Assembly: GCF_001613065.1 (NCBI RefSeq)
Contig: NZ_BDBQ01000040.1
Coordinates: 1-64,000 of the forward strand
Origin: Nocardia miyunensis NBRC 108239
GTDB taxonomy: Bacteria; Actinomycetota; Actinomycetes; Mycobacteriales; Mycobacteriaceae
Direction of reading: 5' to 3'
Length of the DNA: 64,000 nucleotides
This document shows positions 25,845 through 33,812 of this stretch, piece by piece. Position 1 is the stretch's first letter. Every line of letters starts with the position of its first letter. The notes beneath the pieces are model-generated. The model was not told the origin of the DNA. It saw only the letters and a program-made list of their open reading frames with translations, and ran no database searches. The translations under genes and the position numbers were made by a program.

Positions 25845-25975
25845 ACCTCGGCGGTCTCGGTCTGCAGGTCCTCGACCGCTCGTGCCACGCCGGTGACGTC
25901 GATCAGTATCGTCAGCGATGATTCGGTCAGGCCGTCGATGTTACCTGCCAGTTGTCGAATCCGATTGTCGTGCAA
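25841..25975 (-). CDS. possible 44-residue frame or gene fragment
   Basis: From a TTG at 25975 the frame reads LHDNRIRQLAGNIDGLTESS and then LTILIDVTGVARAVEDLQ before a TAG. The composition is helix-like and sensible for a protein, and a hairpin sits on the stop. A stop (TAG) just upstream and no ATG suggest it is the tail of a lost gene. The rest of 25701-26136 shows nothing supportable. Confidence 0.22.
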   Translation of the reverse strand: MHDNRIRQLAGNIDGLTESSLTILIDVTGVARAVEDLQTETAEV

Positions 25976-26136
25976 CGCATTCTACCAATTCCCGGTCCTG
26001 GTGACGCGGCCACTTCTCGGGCTCCTGGTCGCCTCGCAGGGGTGACGGGCGCGCCACCGTCACCGCCACCGAGCCGCGGTCCGTCATCCCCCGAATGCGA
26101 TGACGGACCGGTCTCCGGTTTCTGCCGACGCCGGTG

Positions 26137-28056
26137 TCACATCCGCGACGACTTACCACGGCTGCGGAACACGAGTACTCCGCCGACGATCAGCCCCAGC
26201 GATACCACGCAAACCGCGATGACCAGGGCGAGGATCACCGGCGGCATTCCGTCGCCGGACTCCGCGGCCGCCGACACCGCCGACCGCCCGCCGGCACTGC
26301 CCGAGCCGGACGTGCCGGTCTGCGAGGGCGTCGCATTCTCACCGAAAGTGCCGTCCGCCGTGGATGATGCGTAATGCGGTCCTGGTTCGGGATGCCCGGC
26401 CACAGTGAGGTCCAGGCGAATCGGCACCGGGGCGCCCGCGCCTTCTGTTCTGGACGGGCCGACGGAGACGGCGATGTAGTACCAGCCGGGCAGGCTCTGT
26501 CCCCTGCCGCTGACGGGCCCGCCGTCACGATTGCTGTACCGCACGGGCAGGGTTGCCAGTGCGGGATGACCACTCGGCATCCCATACGGGGCACCGTCAT
26601 AGGAGCTGAAAGCGTTATCGATCTCCTGGCGTACCGGCGTGTACAACGTGGACGTGACAGTCGACACGCCATCGAGGCCGTTTCTGTTCGATTGGAGGAA
26701 GTTCACCCGGTATGCCAGGCCCTGTCCCCAATCCAGCTTGACTCGATAGAACACGAACTCCCCGCGCTGCAACGTATCGGAGTAGCTGCCGGAATTGTTC
26801 AATATCGTTGCGGCATTGAATGATCCACCGCCCACCACCGGCACTTCGGCGCCCGAAGGCGCAGTGAAAGCCGTCGGTGTCGTCGATGTCGGCGGGCCAG
26901 CATCGGTGACGCCCGGCTCGATTCCGAACAGCAGTTCCATCGGCATCCGCTGGGGCATATTGTCGGCGGCGCGGTGCCATTCGGGAGCGAAGTAGTAGCG
27001 GCCGCCGCCGCGGCACTTGTCCGCTGATCCGTCCTCGGCGGACTTCGTCGCGCCGTCCCAGGCCTTCGTGACGGTGAGAGCCACGCCGCTACTGGTGTTC
27101 ACCGCCTGCTCGAAGGTGAATTGGTTGCAGTCCCGGCCGTCGGCACCGTAGACCCGCAAATAAAGAACGCTGTTGTCGTTGGCGAGAGCCGGCTGCCGAA
27201 TATGGGGGAACGCCGTCGTCGCACTGAAGTAGGCCATCGCGCCCTGCGGCACATCGATTGCGTAGTACCTGGTCTCGTGCTGGCCGATCGTATCCAGATA
27301 CTGACCGGGTGCCGCGACCGGTGCGTCGCGATAGGTCGGCGTACCGGAAATCGGCGTCCCGATCGGTTCATAGGTCCGCAATGCCGTTTGAGTGACGCGT
27401 GGAAGTATGCGTTCGAGGGATTTGCCGTCGACCGCGTCGGTGTAGGTGCCGCCGGTCGTCTGGGCGATACATGTCAGCTGTTTCCGCGATGCCGCGTCGA
27501 CGCCGAATCCGATGGCGTGGACGACGATTGCGACGCCCTGACGATTCAACTCCTGGGCAACCTCGCACGGATCCGGTGGGGCGCAGGTGTCTTCGCCATC
27601 GGAGACCAGCACGATCGACCGCGGACCCGATGTCGGCAGCGCCTTCGCGGCCGCGCGCAGCGAGGTTCCGATGGGCGTGTACCCGCTGGCCCGAATCTCC
27701 TCGACCGCTGAATTCAGTGCTGCCTTATCGATGGTGTCGGCGCCACGAAGCGTCCGCACATCCTGACATCCGGCCGCCTTTTCCGCATCCGAGGATCCGG
27801 TCCCGGTCCCGTAGACGGTCAGGCCGACCTTCGCCGCTGCCGGCGCGGCGCCCACGAAGGTGTGCACGGCCGTCTTGGCGGCATCCAACTTGGTCCCGCC
27901 ACCAGGGTCGGCCGCCTGCATGGATCCCGACGCGTCGAGCACCAGCATCGTCGGCGCATACTCCGGTCTCGCCTCCTGCGCCTGTACCGGCACCGCTGCC
28001 GGCGTCAGTGCCGCGATTGCGGCCGCCGTCGTCAGCAGCTTCCTAATTGTCGACAT
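26137..28056 (-). CDS. secreted, membrane-anchored von Willebrand factor A protein
   Basis: A 639-residue surface protein. A signal peptide ends near AQA, followed by a VWA domain (about 35-220) with an intact metal-ion-dependent adhesion site, DASGS, and later TPIGTSL and SDGEDTC. About 300 residues of extracellular beta-rich sequence follow, then a Ser/Gly/Thr-rich linker. A C-terminal membrane helix (VILALVIAVCVVSLGLIVGG) ends in a basic tail. This is the layout of actinomycete secreted VWA proteins thought to mediate binding outside the cell. ATG at 28056 is used with GGAG just upstream. It stands alone; ligand unknown. Confidence 0.85.
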   Translation of the reverse strand: MSTIRKLLTTAAAIAALTPAAVPVQAQEARPEYAPTMLVLDASGSMQAADPGGGTKLDAAKTAVHTFVGAAPAAAKVGLTVYGTGTGSSDAEKAAGCQDVRTLRGADTIDKAALNSAVEEIRASGYTPIGTSLRAAAKALPTSGPRSIVLVSDGEDTCAPPDPCEVAQELNRQGVAIVVHAIGFGVDAASRKQLTCIAQTTGGTYTDAVDGKSLERILPRVTQTALRTYEPIGTPISGTPTYRDAPVAAPGQYLDTIGQHETRYYAIDVPQGAMAYFSATTAFPHIRQPALANDNSVLYLRVYGADGRDCNQFTFEQAVNTSSGVALTVTKAWDGATKSAEDGSADKCRGGGRYYFAPEWHRAADNMPQRMPMELLFGIEPGVTDAGPPTSTTPTAFTAPSGAEVPVVGGGSFNAATILNNSGSYSDTLQRGEFVFYRVKLDWGQGLAYRVNFLQSNRNGLDGVSTVTSTLYTPVRQEIDNAFSSYDGAPYGMPSGHPALATLPVRYSNRDGGPVSGRGQSLPGWYYIAVSVGPSRTEGAGAPVPIRLDLTVAGHPEPGPHYASSTADGTFGENATPSQTGTSGSGSAGGRSAVSAAAESGDGMPPVILALVIAVCVVSLGLIVGGVLVFRSRGKSSRM

Positions 28057-28313
28057 ACTCTCCAACTTCGGTGGTGACCAAGGTCGATCGACCTTACGCA
28101 GCCGGAGAGCCCGATGACCCTATCCGATTCACCACCCATGAAAACGGACAGTGAGAACATATCGGGCTCGGGCTCGAGGGGGCAGTGCATCACCGCGTGG
28201 ATGATCATGTCGGCATGGAGGTTCGGGTGCGGGACTACGGGTGCCGTGCTGGATCATGAGCGTCACCCTGGCCGGCGCTGGCGGTCGCCGGTTCCCGGCC
28301 TGTACCGGGACGG

Positions 28314-28763
28314 TCACGACTGTGATGTCAGCCGGTCGTCCTCGGCGATTTCGTTCAACTGGTCGCGAAGCTGTTCTGCCACCGGCGTTCCGAGCGCTGT
28401 GGCGACGCGGTCCTGGGCCGAGCGCCACAGCGCGCGCGCCTGCTCGAACCGCCGCTGCCCTTCCTCGGTGAGTGTGACGTTCACGCTGCGCCGATCGGTG
28501 GCGTCCTTGTCCAGCCGGATCAGGCCGTCGCGCTGGAGCGGGCGTAGCGAGTGGCCGAGGCCCGAGCGGTCCAGGACGAGGGTCCGCGCCAGCTCGTTGA
28601 TCGTGATCGGTTCGCCGTCGACGAGTTCACCGAGGATGGCGTACTGCGTCGAACGCAGACCGGCGGGAGCCAGCACGTCGTCGTAGAGGGCGGTCAGCCG
28701 CCGTGACGCCTTCCGTAGTGCCGTGGCGTAGCAGTCTCGCGTTGTCGACGCTTGTGGCTTCAT
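28314..28763 (-). CDS. MarR-family transcriptional regulator
   Basis: A 149-residue winged helix-turn-helix repressor (TINELARTLVLDRSGLGHSL, then RLDKDATDRRSVNVTLTEEG as the wing). ATG at 28763 follows GGAGG. It is divergent from an NmrA-type oxidoreductase, with a 57-base inverted repeat between them that should contain its operators. MarR proteins paired with NAD(P)-binding oxidoreductases commonly sense electrophiles or quinones through cysteine oxidation, but only one cysteine (DCYAT) is present here. Confidence 0.88.
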   Translation of the reverse strand: MKPQASTTRDCYATALRKASRRLTALYDDVLAPAGLRSTQYAILGELVDGEPITINELARTLVLDRSGLGHSLRPLQRDGLIRLDKDATDRRSVNVTLTEEGQRRFEQARALWRSAQDRVATALGTPVAEQLRDQLNEIAEDDRLTSQS

Positions 28764-28853
28764 CGTCTTCGCTCCTCCCGTCCATGGCGACTCTGAGCCG
28801 GGCAGGCCCCGTCCTCGCCTACGCCCGACAACGTCCGTTTTCAAGCCCGCATG

Positions 28854-28910
28854 CCGCAAAATACGGGTATGTGCCCCTAATCACAATGGGCATATGCCCG
28901 TATCTTGCGG
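28854..28910. promoter_or_regulatory. MarR operator: 23-base inverted repeat arms
   Basis: Arms 28854-28876 and 28888-28910 match as reverse complements at 20 of 23 positions, with an 11-base spacer. The right arm itself contains the perfect palindrome GGGCATATGCCC. It lies 91 bases before the divergent marR start and 51 before the NmrA gene start, so binding would control both. Confidence 0.7.
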
Positions 28911-28960
28911 TGTTGCAGCAGGCAGTGATCGAACCATCCATTGTCGGAAGGGATCTCGTT

Positions 28961-29848
28961 ATGACTCGCCAGATACTCGTCACCGGCGCCACCGGTAAGA
29001 CCGGTGCACACGCCACGAGCACGCTCCTGGACCAGGGCCACCATGTTCGCGCGCTGGTTCATCGCGCCGACGGCAGGGCCGAGCGGCTCGTTCGGGCCGG
29101 AGCCGAGGTCGTCGTCGCGGATCTGCTGGATTTGGACGCGGTGAGCGCGGCCGCCGAAGGTATGGACGCGGCGTACCTCACCTATCCGATCGCACCGGGA
29201 TTGCTGGAGGCTACCGCCACGCTTGTGCAGGCAGCCGAAGAGAACGGCGTCGGCGCCATCGTCAATATGTCGCAGATTTCGGCCCGGCGCGACGCCGTCA
29301 GCAACGCCGCCCGTCAGCACTGGCTCGCCGAACGCGTCCTGGACCACTTCAGCGGGACGGTGACCCATATCCGGCCTACTTTCTTCGCCGAATGGCTGAT
29401 CAGCTTCTGGGATGCCCCGACCGGAGAGCTACGGTTGCCGTTCGCCGACGCGCGCCACGCACCGATCGCGGCCGAGGATCAGGGGCGCGTCATCGCTGCG
29501 ATTCTGGCTGATCCTGGGCCTCACGCCGGGAAGATCTACCCGCTCTACGGGCCGGTGGAGCTCGATCACCACCAGATCGCCGCGGCTATGACCCGGACTC
29601 TGGGCCGGCGGATCACTTACGTACCCATCGAACTCGACGAATTCCGGTCCGCGCTCGAACAGCGAGGATTCGATTCCCACTTCGTGCAGCATCTGGTCAA
29701 TGTCGCGGTCGACTACCGCAACGGGATATTCGCCGGCACCAACGACATCGTCCGCGATCTCACCGGGGTGGAGCCGCTCACTGTCGAAGCCTTCATCGAC
29801 CGGAACAGGCGGTACTTCGACGGCAGTGAAAGCTGGGGCAACCGCTAG
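28961..29848 (+). CDS. NmrA-like NAD(P)-binding oxidoreductase/sensor
   Basis: A 295-residue atypical short-chain dehydrogenase of the NmrA group. The dinucleotide-binding GATGKTG is at residues 9-15, and AYLTYPIAPG and NMSQISARRDAVS follow the family pattern. Members include quinone reductases (QorB) and redox-sensing proteins with poor or no catalysis. The usual catalytic Tyr-x3-Lys is not obvious. ATG at 28961 has GGAAGGGA upstream; a much longer reading runs back through the operator and is rejected. Confidence 0.85.
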   Translation: MTRQILVTGATGKTGAHATSTLLDQGHHVRALVHRADGRAERLVRAGAEVVVADLLDLDAVSAAAEGMDAAYLTYPIAPGLLEATATLVQAAEENGVGAIVNMSQISARRDAVSNAARQHWLAERVLDHFSGTVTHIRPTFFAEWLISFWDAPTGELRLPFADARHAPIAAEDQGRVIAAILADPGPHAGKIYPLYGPVELDHHQIAAAMTRTLGRRITYVPIELDEFRSALEQRGFDSHFVQHLVNVAVDYRNGIFAGTNDIVRDLTGVEPLTVEAFIDRNRRYFDGSESWGNR

Positions 29849-30022
29849 TCCCGACCGCAGGAACTCCGCACTACTCCTCGCGTCGAGTGCCGAGGCTCTG
29901 GAGCGACCTCGGCGTCGCTTTTCGCTCGTCACGCGTGTGGTGTCGTGTGGGGTGAGGAGGCGTTCCGCGGTGTCCTCGACGGTGGGCATTGCGGCGATCT
30001 CGGCGGCGAGTCGGTCGGGCTG

Positions 30023-30613
30023 TCACAGATCCAGCACGATGTCGCTGTCCGGGCGGGCACAGCAGATCAGTACCCGACCGTTGTCGGGAGCCTCCAGTGG
30101 GTCGGGTAGGTACGTGGTGGCGCCGGCCAGGAGCGGGGTGATGCGTGTGTGGCACACGCCGGTGCGGCACGACCACCTGGTGGGCACGTCACAGGCCTCG
30201 GCGAGTTCGAGCAGTGATCCCGTATCGATCTGCCAGCGCGTGGACAAGCCACTACGACCGAACGTGACCATGGGTTCGAACTCGGCCTCACCGATCCGGT
30301 ACCGGTCGCCGATGCACACATCCTGGTCGCTGAGCCCGTCCACGGTGAAGTTTTCGCCGAACTGGCCGAACTCGACCCCGGCGTGACCGAAGTAGTGCTG
30401 CCAGAACCGGATCGAGTCGATCTGGTACACGAGCACGGCGCGCTGCTCACCGCCGTGGCCGTCGAGGTCGCCCTGGCCATCGCCATCGATATTCAGTTTG
30501 CGCACCATCACCGAACCGCTGACCGGCGACTTGAATATCCCAGTGTGGACCGTTCGTCCGCGCCAGGCGACATCTTCGGGCATACCAACGTTGACCGAGA
30601 GCAAAGAAGCCAT
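30023..30613 (-). pseudogene. MOSC-ferredoxin chimera lacking its reductase domain
   Basis: A 196-residue frame. Residues 1-115 are the N-terminal part of a MOSC (molybdenum-cofactor sulfurase-like) domain (GMPEDVAWRGRTVHTGIFK, GDLDGHGGEQRAV). From about 117 it jumps to the C-terminal 2Fe-2S domain (FGRSGLSTRW, SLLELAEACDVPTRWSCRTG, VLICCARPDSD). Complete relatives of about 550-600 residues have the rest of MOSC and an FNR-type reductase between. The third cluster cysteine of CxxxxCxxC is arginine (CRTGVCHTR; CGC where TGC is expected). An in-frame deletion plus loss of a ligand suggests a decaying gene, though the frame is open. Confidence 0.7.
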
Positions 30614-30924
30614 GGGTTTCGTCTCCGCGGTTGTTGTCGTATTCAAGCTACTCCGGCGCACAGTCATGTCCGAGGCTGTCGCGGATGCTCGGCGCCGACG
30701 ACAATCGGCCGGATTACGCTGGTAGCCGCACCGGCAGGCCTGGAAGGTGCGGCGAGTCGAGCGGGTCGCTCGGGGACCTCACTGCGAGCATCAGGGCGGC
30801 GGAAACGGCTGAGCGGCCGATTGCCCGGCCCCATCGGCAGTACTTCGAGCGCGTCCGAGTGGAGGGAGCCGAGTCATGGGACTGTCATAGCAGCAGATCT
30901 CGGCACGACTGCCTGGTCCACCGT

Positions 30925-30972
30925 GACGACCGAAAGGTCAAGGGCAAAACGATCATCCGGGTTCGTCGGTAG
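30925..30972 (+). pseudogene. remnant of an oxidoreductase 3' end
   Basis: The last codons read KGKTIIRVRR-stop, matching TGKTIIRVRR-stop of the intact gene ending at 31992. At the DNA level 21 of the last 22 bases before the stop codon agree, and GACCGA further upstream also matches. The rest of 30614-31047 holds weakly similar or featureless sequence and no supportable gene. It looks like a decayed tandem relative of the neighbour. Confidence 0.4.
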
Positions 30973-31047
30973 CGACGCGGAGACAACGGAGACCCCTCAA
31001 CGCCATAACGGGGGTAGGCGAGGACTGATACTGAGAGAGGTAGTCGG

Positions 31048-31992
31048 ATGAAAGCGATCGTGGTGACGGACCGGGCCGCGGGAACTGCGGGGATGACGCT
31101 GGTGGAGCGGCCCGAGCCGGACGTGGCGAGGCTCGCCGGTCTCGAGGGCGCGAACTACGGCGACGTCGTCGTTGAAGTTCATGCGTCGGGATTCACCGGG
31201 GATGAGCTGGAGTGGCCCTCGACCTGGATCGATCGCCTCGGCCGTGACCGGACGCCGTCGATCCCCGGCCATGAGGTGGCCGGGGTGGTCACCGCTCTCA
31301 GCTACGGAACGACGGGGTTGTCGGTGGGACAGCGGGTGTTCGGCCTTACGGACTGGACTCGCGACGGCACACTGGCGGAATACGTTGTCGTCGAGGCGCG
31401 CAACCTTGCGCCACTGCCGGGCGACGTCGACTTCACGGTGGGCGCGAGCGTCGTGATGACGGGCCTGACCGCGTGGCAGGGGCTGTTCGAGCACGGCCAC
31501 ATCCGGGCGGGGCAGAGCGTCCTCGTGCACGGTGCGGCCGGCGCAGTCGGTTCGATGGCGACACAGCTCGCACGTGAGGCCGGCGTCTACGTCATCGGTA
31601 CCGGACGCGCCGCCCACCGTCAGACGGCGCTCGATTACGGCGCGCAGGAGTTTGTCGACCTCGCGAACGACACGATGGAGGATGTCGGCGAAGTCGATCT
31701 GGTGTTCGACGTCTTCGGCGGCGACATCGGAAGGCGGTCCGCGGGTCTGGTTCGAGCCGGCGGAACACTGGTGACCGTCGCCGGTCCGCCCGAGGCACGG
31801 CCGGCCGGCGGACTGGCGATCGATTTCGTTGTCGTCTCCGATCGGGCGCAATTGAGTGAGATCGCCCGGCGGGTGCGGGACGGACGTCTGCGGACGCACA
31901 TCGGACAAGTCGCGACTCTCGACGATGCTGTCGATGCTTTCAACCCGACCGAGCGAATAACGGGGAAGACGATCATCCGCGTTCGTCGGTGA
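31048..31992 (+). CDS. NADP-dependent quinone-oxidoreductase-like protein (MDR, zinc-free)
   Basis: A 314-residue medium-chain dehydrogenase/reductase of the quinone oxidoreductase branch. The GroES-like half has PSIPGHEVAGVV near 70, and the Rossmann half has VLVHGAAGAVGSMATQLA near 155. The structural-zinc cysteines of true alcohol dehydrogenases are absent. It probably reduces quinones or alpha,beta-unsaturated carbonyls with NADPH. It stands alone downstream of a degraded relative. GAGAGG is about 9 bases upstream of the ATG. Confidence 0.87.
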   Translation: MKAIVVTDRAAGTAGMTLVERPEPDVARLAGLEGANYGDVVVEVHASGFTGDELEWPSTWIDRLGRDRTPSIPGHEVAGVVTALSYGTTGLSVGQRVFGLTDWTRDGTLAEYVVVEARNLAPLPGDVDFTVGASVVMTGLTAWQGLFEHGHIRAGQSVLVHGAAGAVGSMATQLAREAGVYVIGTGRAAHRQTALDYGAQEFVDLANDTMEDVGEVDLVFDVFGGDIGRRSAGLVRAGGTLVTVAGPPEARPAGGLAIDFVVVSDRAQLSEIARRVRDGRLRTHIGQVATLDDAVDAFNPTERITGKTIIRVRR

Positions 31993-32201
31993 GGACTCAG
32001 GGACAGGACGCATGCGCGATCCCAGGCCCCTTACGGAAAGCCGGTACGAATGTGAAGACCTTCGTGCGAGTGCCCGCGTCTGCACGACCAGGCTGGCTTT
32101 ACCGAACAGCTGATGGAGACCAAGCTCTTCGCCGAAATCAAAATTCGGACTCCCCGCGCCGCGTCATGAGAAGCCTCTGTTTCGTGCTCCTTCATGACGC
32201 G

Positions 32202-32453
32202 TCAGCGCATCCCCGGCCGTCGGGTTGATCGCTGCGGTCCTGGAAATCCCCGCCGCCGGTGTGCGCGAAATACGGTGACCAACAGTAGTTTTCCCGCCAG
32301 CAGTGCGGTCATCGCGCCGAGAGCGGCAAGGGGCCGGTGCCACTGTGTGATCGCGTAGCCGATGCCCCCCAGGTGTATCGCCAGCACTGTCGCGAGGATT
32401 GCGGCCACCACGCCGTACGGTCCGGTGAACGAGTGCAGGTGCCGTGCCTTCAC
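32202..32453 (-). CDS. small membrane protein coupled to DUF2218 gene
   Basis: An 83-residue protein with two hydrophobic helices (VVAAILATVLAIHLGGIGYAI and LAALGAMTALLAGKLLLVTVF) and a basic C-terminus. The GTG at 32453 overlaps the DUF2218 stop by four bases (GTGA), which decides the start over an ATG at 32489. Coupled translation implies a shared function with DUF2218, which is itself unknown. Confidence 0.7.
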   Translation of the reverse strand: MKARHLHSFTGPYGVVAAILATVLAIHLGGIGYAITQWHRPLAALGAMTALLAGKLLLVTVFRAHRRRGFPGPQRSTRRPGMR

Positions 32454-32824
32454 CGTGAACCGGCCGCCGGGGTGTCGCTCGGTGTCCATTCGATGATGAG
32501 CTCATTGCGTCCGAATCGCTCGAGATCACGGGTGACGATGTCGCGGATGCGTTGCAGCGCTTCAGCATCGGTGGCATCGATACGCACGCTCAGTACATTC
32601 GACGCCGCGTGCAGGACGCAGGTTCCCCACGGGGTGAAATGGGCGGTTACCTGATCGTCGTCCTGCTCCACACGCAGCATCGGCTCGCTCGTGGCATGGG
32701 CGGCGGTGTCGTGCATGCGCATGCGATGCCCTCGCGGTCCGGTCATTGCGGTGGCGTGTTCGCCGAACTGGCGCAGGTATCGTTCGGGCCGGTCGGTGCG
32801 GATGCGGGTGTGCAGGACGGGCAT
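32450..32824 (-). CDS. DUF2218-family protein
   Basis: A 124-residue protein matching the DUF2218 pattern: an opening TRIRTDRPERYLRQFGEHA, then HFTPWGTCVLHAA and a C-terminal LERFGRNELIIEW. Family members are small cytosolic proteins sometimes linked to iron or siderophore loci; function is unknown. GGAGGTGA lies 7 bases before the ATG at 32824. It lies 5 bases after the methyltransferase gene, forming a three-gene minus-strand unit. Confidence 0.82.
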   Translation of the reverse strand: MPVLHTRIRTDRPERYLRQFGEHATAMTGPRGHRMRMHDTAAHATSEPMLRVEQDDDQVTAHFTPWGTCVLHAASNVLSVRIDATDAEALQRIRDIVTRDLERFGRNELIIEWTPSDTPAAGSR

Positions 32825-32829
32825 CGCGG

Positions 32830-33399
32830 TCACCTCCGGGTGGCGGTGGTCAGCCAGGCGGCCAGGCCGTCGGGTGCGGGGATGGTTTCCAGGCGGGCCG
32901 GTTCGATCGAGTCGATATGCCAGTCGCTAGTGAAGGCGGACTCGATGTCGGTGCGGGCCAGTCGATGTGGTCCCCATCCGCCGGGTTGCTGGTCGCTGAA
33001 GCCGAGCATGTAATAGCGGCCGCCCGGACGCAGTGCCGTGGCGACACCGGCGGCGTAGGCGGCGCGGGCGTCCGGGGCGATGACGTGGAACAGGCCGCAG
33101 TCCAGCACGGTGTCGAACGTTTCGCCGAGTTCGGACAGCCGCAGGGCGTCGTGGCGGCGGAATCGGACGGGCAGGCCGCGGTCGCGGGCTTTGCGTTCGG
33201 CGGCTTCGATGGCCTGTGCGGACTGGTCGATCCCGACCGCGTCGCATCCCAGCGACGCCGCCGCAAGCGCGTGTTCGCCTGTCCCGCAGCCGAGATCGAG
33301 CACGCGGCCGCGAATGTCTCCGGCCGCAGCCAGGGCGGCGAACACGGGCTGCGGGTGGTCGATATCCCACGGCGGTTTCGTGGTGTACAGGTCCAGGGT
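32830..33399 (-). CDS. class I SAM-dependent methyltransferase, start unclear
   Basis: About 189 recognisable residues: LYTTKPPWDIDHPQPVF at the start, the SAM motif I VLDLGCGTGEHAL, acidic motif VGIDQSA and a late GGRYYMLGFSDQQPGGWGPH block typical of this thiol/small-molecule methyltransferase-like group. No ATG, GTG or TTG occurs near the expected N-terminus; the frame stays open upstream to 33726 through unrelated sequence. Either the start was lost when an upstream gene was fused in, or an atypical start is used. It is followed 5 bases later by DUF2218. Confidence 0.7.
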   Translation of the reverse strand, partial: TLDLYTTKPPWDIDHPQPVFAALAAAGDIRGRVLDLGCGTGEHALAAASLGCDAVGIDQSAQAIEAAERKARDRGLPVRFRRHDALRLSELGETFDTVLDCGLFHVIAPDARAAYAAGVATALRPGGRYYMLGFSDQQPGGWGPHRLARTDIESAFTSDWHIDSIEPARLETIPAPDGLAAWLTTATRR

Positions 33400-33536
33400 G
33401 GCGGCCGCTCGCGATACGTGTGCCCGAGCCGGGCCTCGAACCGGCTCACCGCCGCCGCCCCGGTCTCCGACCAGGCGAGCAGGACGAGACCCAGGACCAG
33501 CGCTGTCGCCGAGAGGATGAATTCGCGCGCGTGCAC
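33400..33536 (-). pseudogene. N-terminal fragment of a small membrane protein
   Basis: In another frame a GTG at 33536 opens MHAREFILSATALVLGLVLL followed by AWSETGAAAVSRFEARLGHTYRER, a plausible membrane-anchored protein start. The sense sequence stops making sense exactly where methyltransferase homology begins, consistent with a deletion joining two genes. I do not recognise the family. Confidence 0.3.
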
Positions 33537-33728
33537 AGCGCCGGGACAGGATATGTCGTGGCTGATGAAGGCGGCTGGGCCGTGACCCGACGAGGGGGCG
33601 GCGATCGAGTGTTCGGGTCTCCCGGGCTGCCGGTCCAGCGACCGGAACGGTCCACAGGCGCGAGCGTGCAGTCGTGCGCCGGACCATCGCTGTCCTCAGT
33701 GGCTTGCCCTTGACGCGTGAAGACAAGA

Positions 33729-33769
33729 GTTACAAACTGTAACAATGGTCATACGTTACAAGCTGTCAC
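33729..33769. promoter_or_regulatory. two copies of a TetR-type palindrome
   Basis: GTTACAAACTGTAAC at 33729-33743 is a perfect 6-3-6 palindrome; GTTACAAGCTGTCAC at 33755-33769 is a one-mismatch copy. Centres are 26 bases apart, so both face nearly the same helix side. They lie 44-84 bases before the amidohydrolase start, whose operon ends in a TetR gene, the natural binder. Confidence 0.75.
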
Positions 33770-33812
33770 AATAGTTGCCACGTGGCGTGACGCGGTGAGA
33801 CGGGAGAAAACA

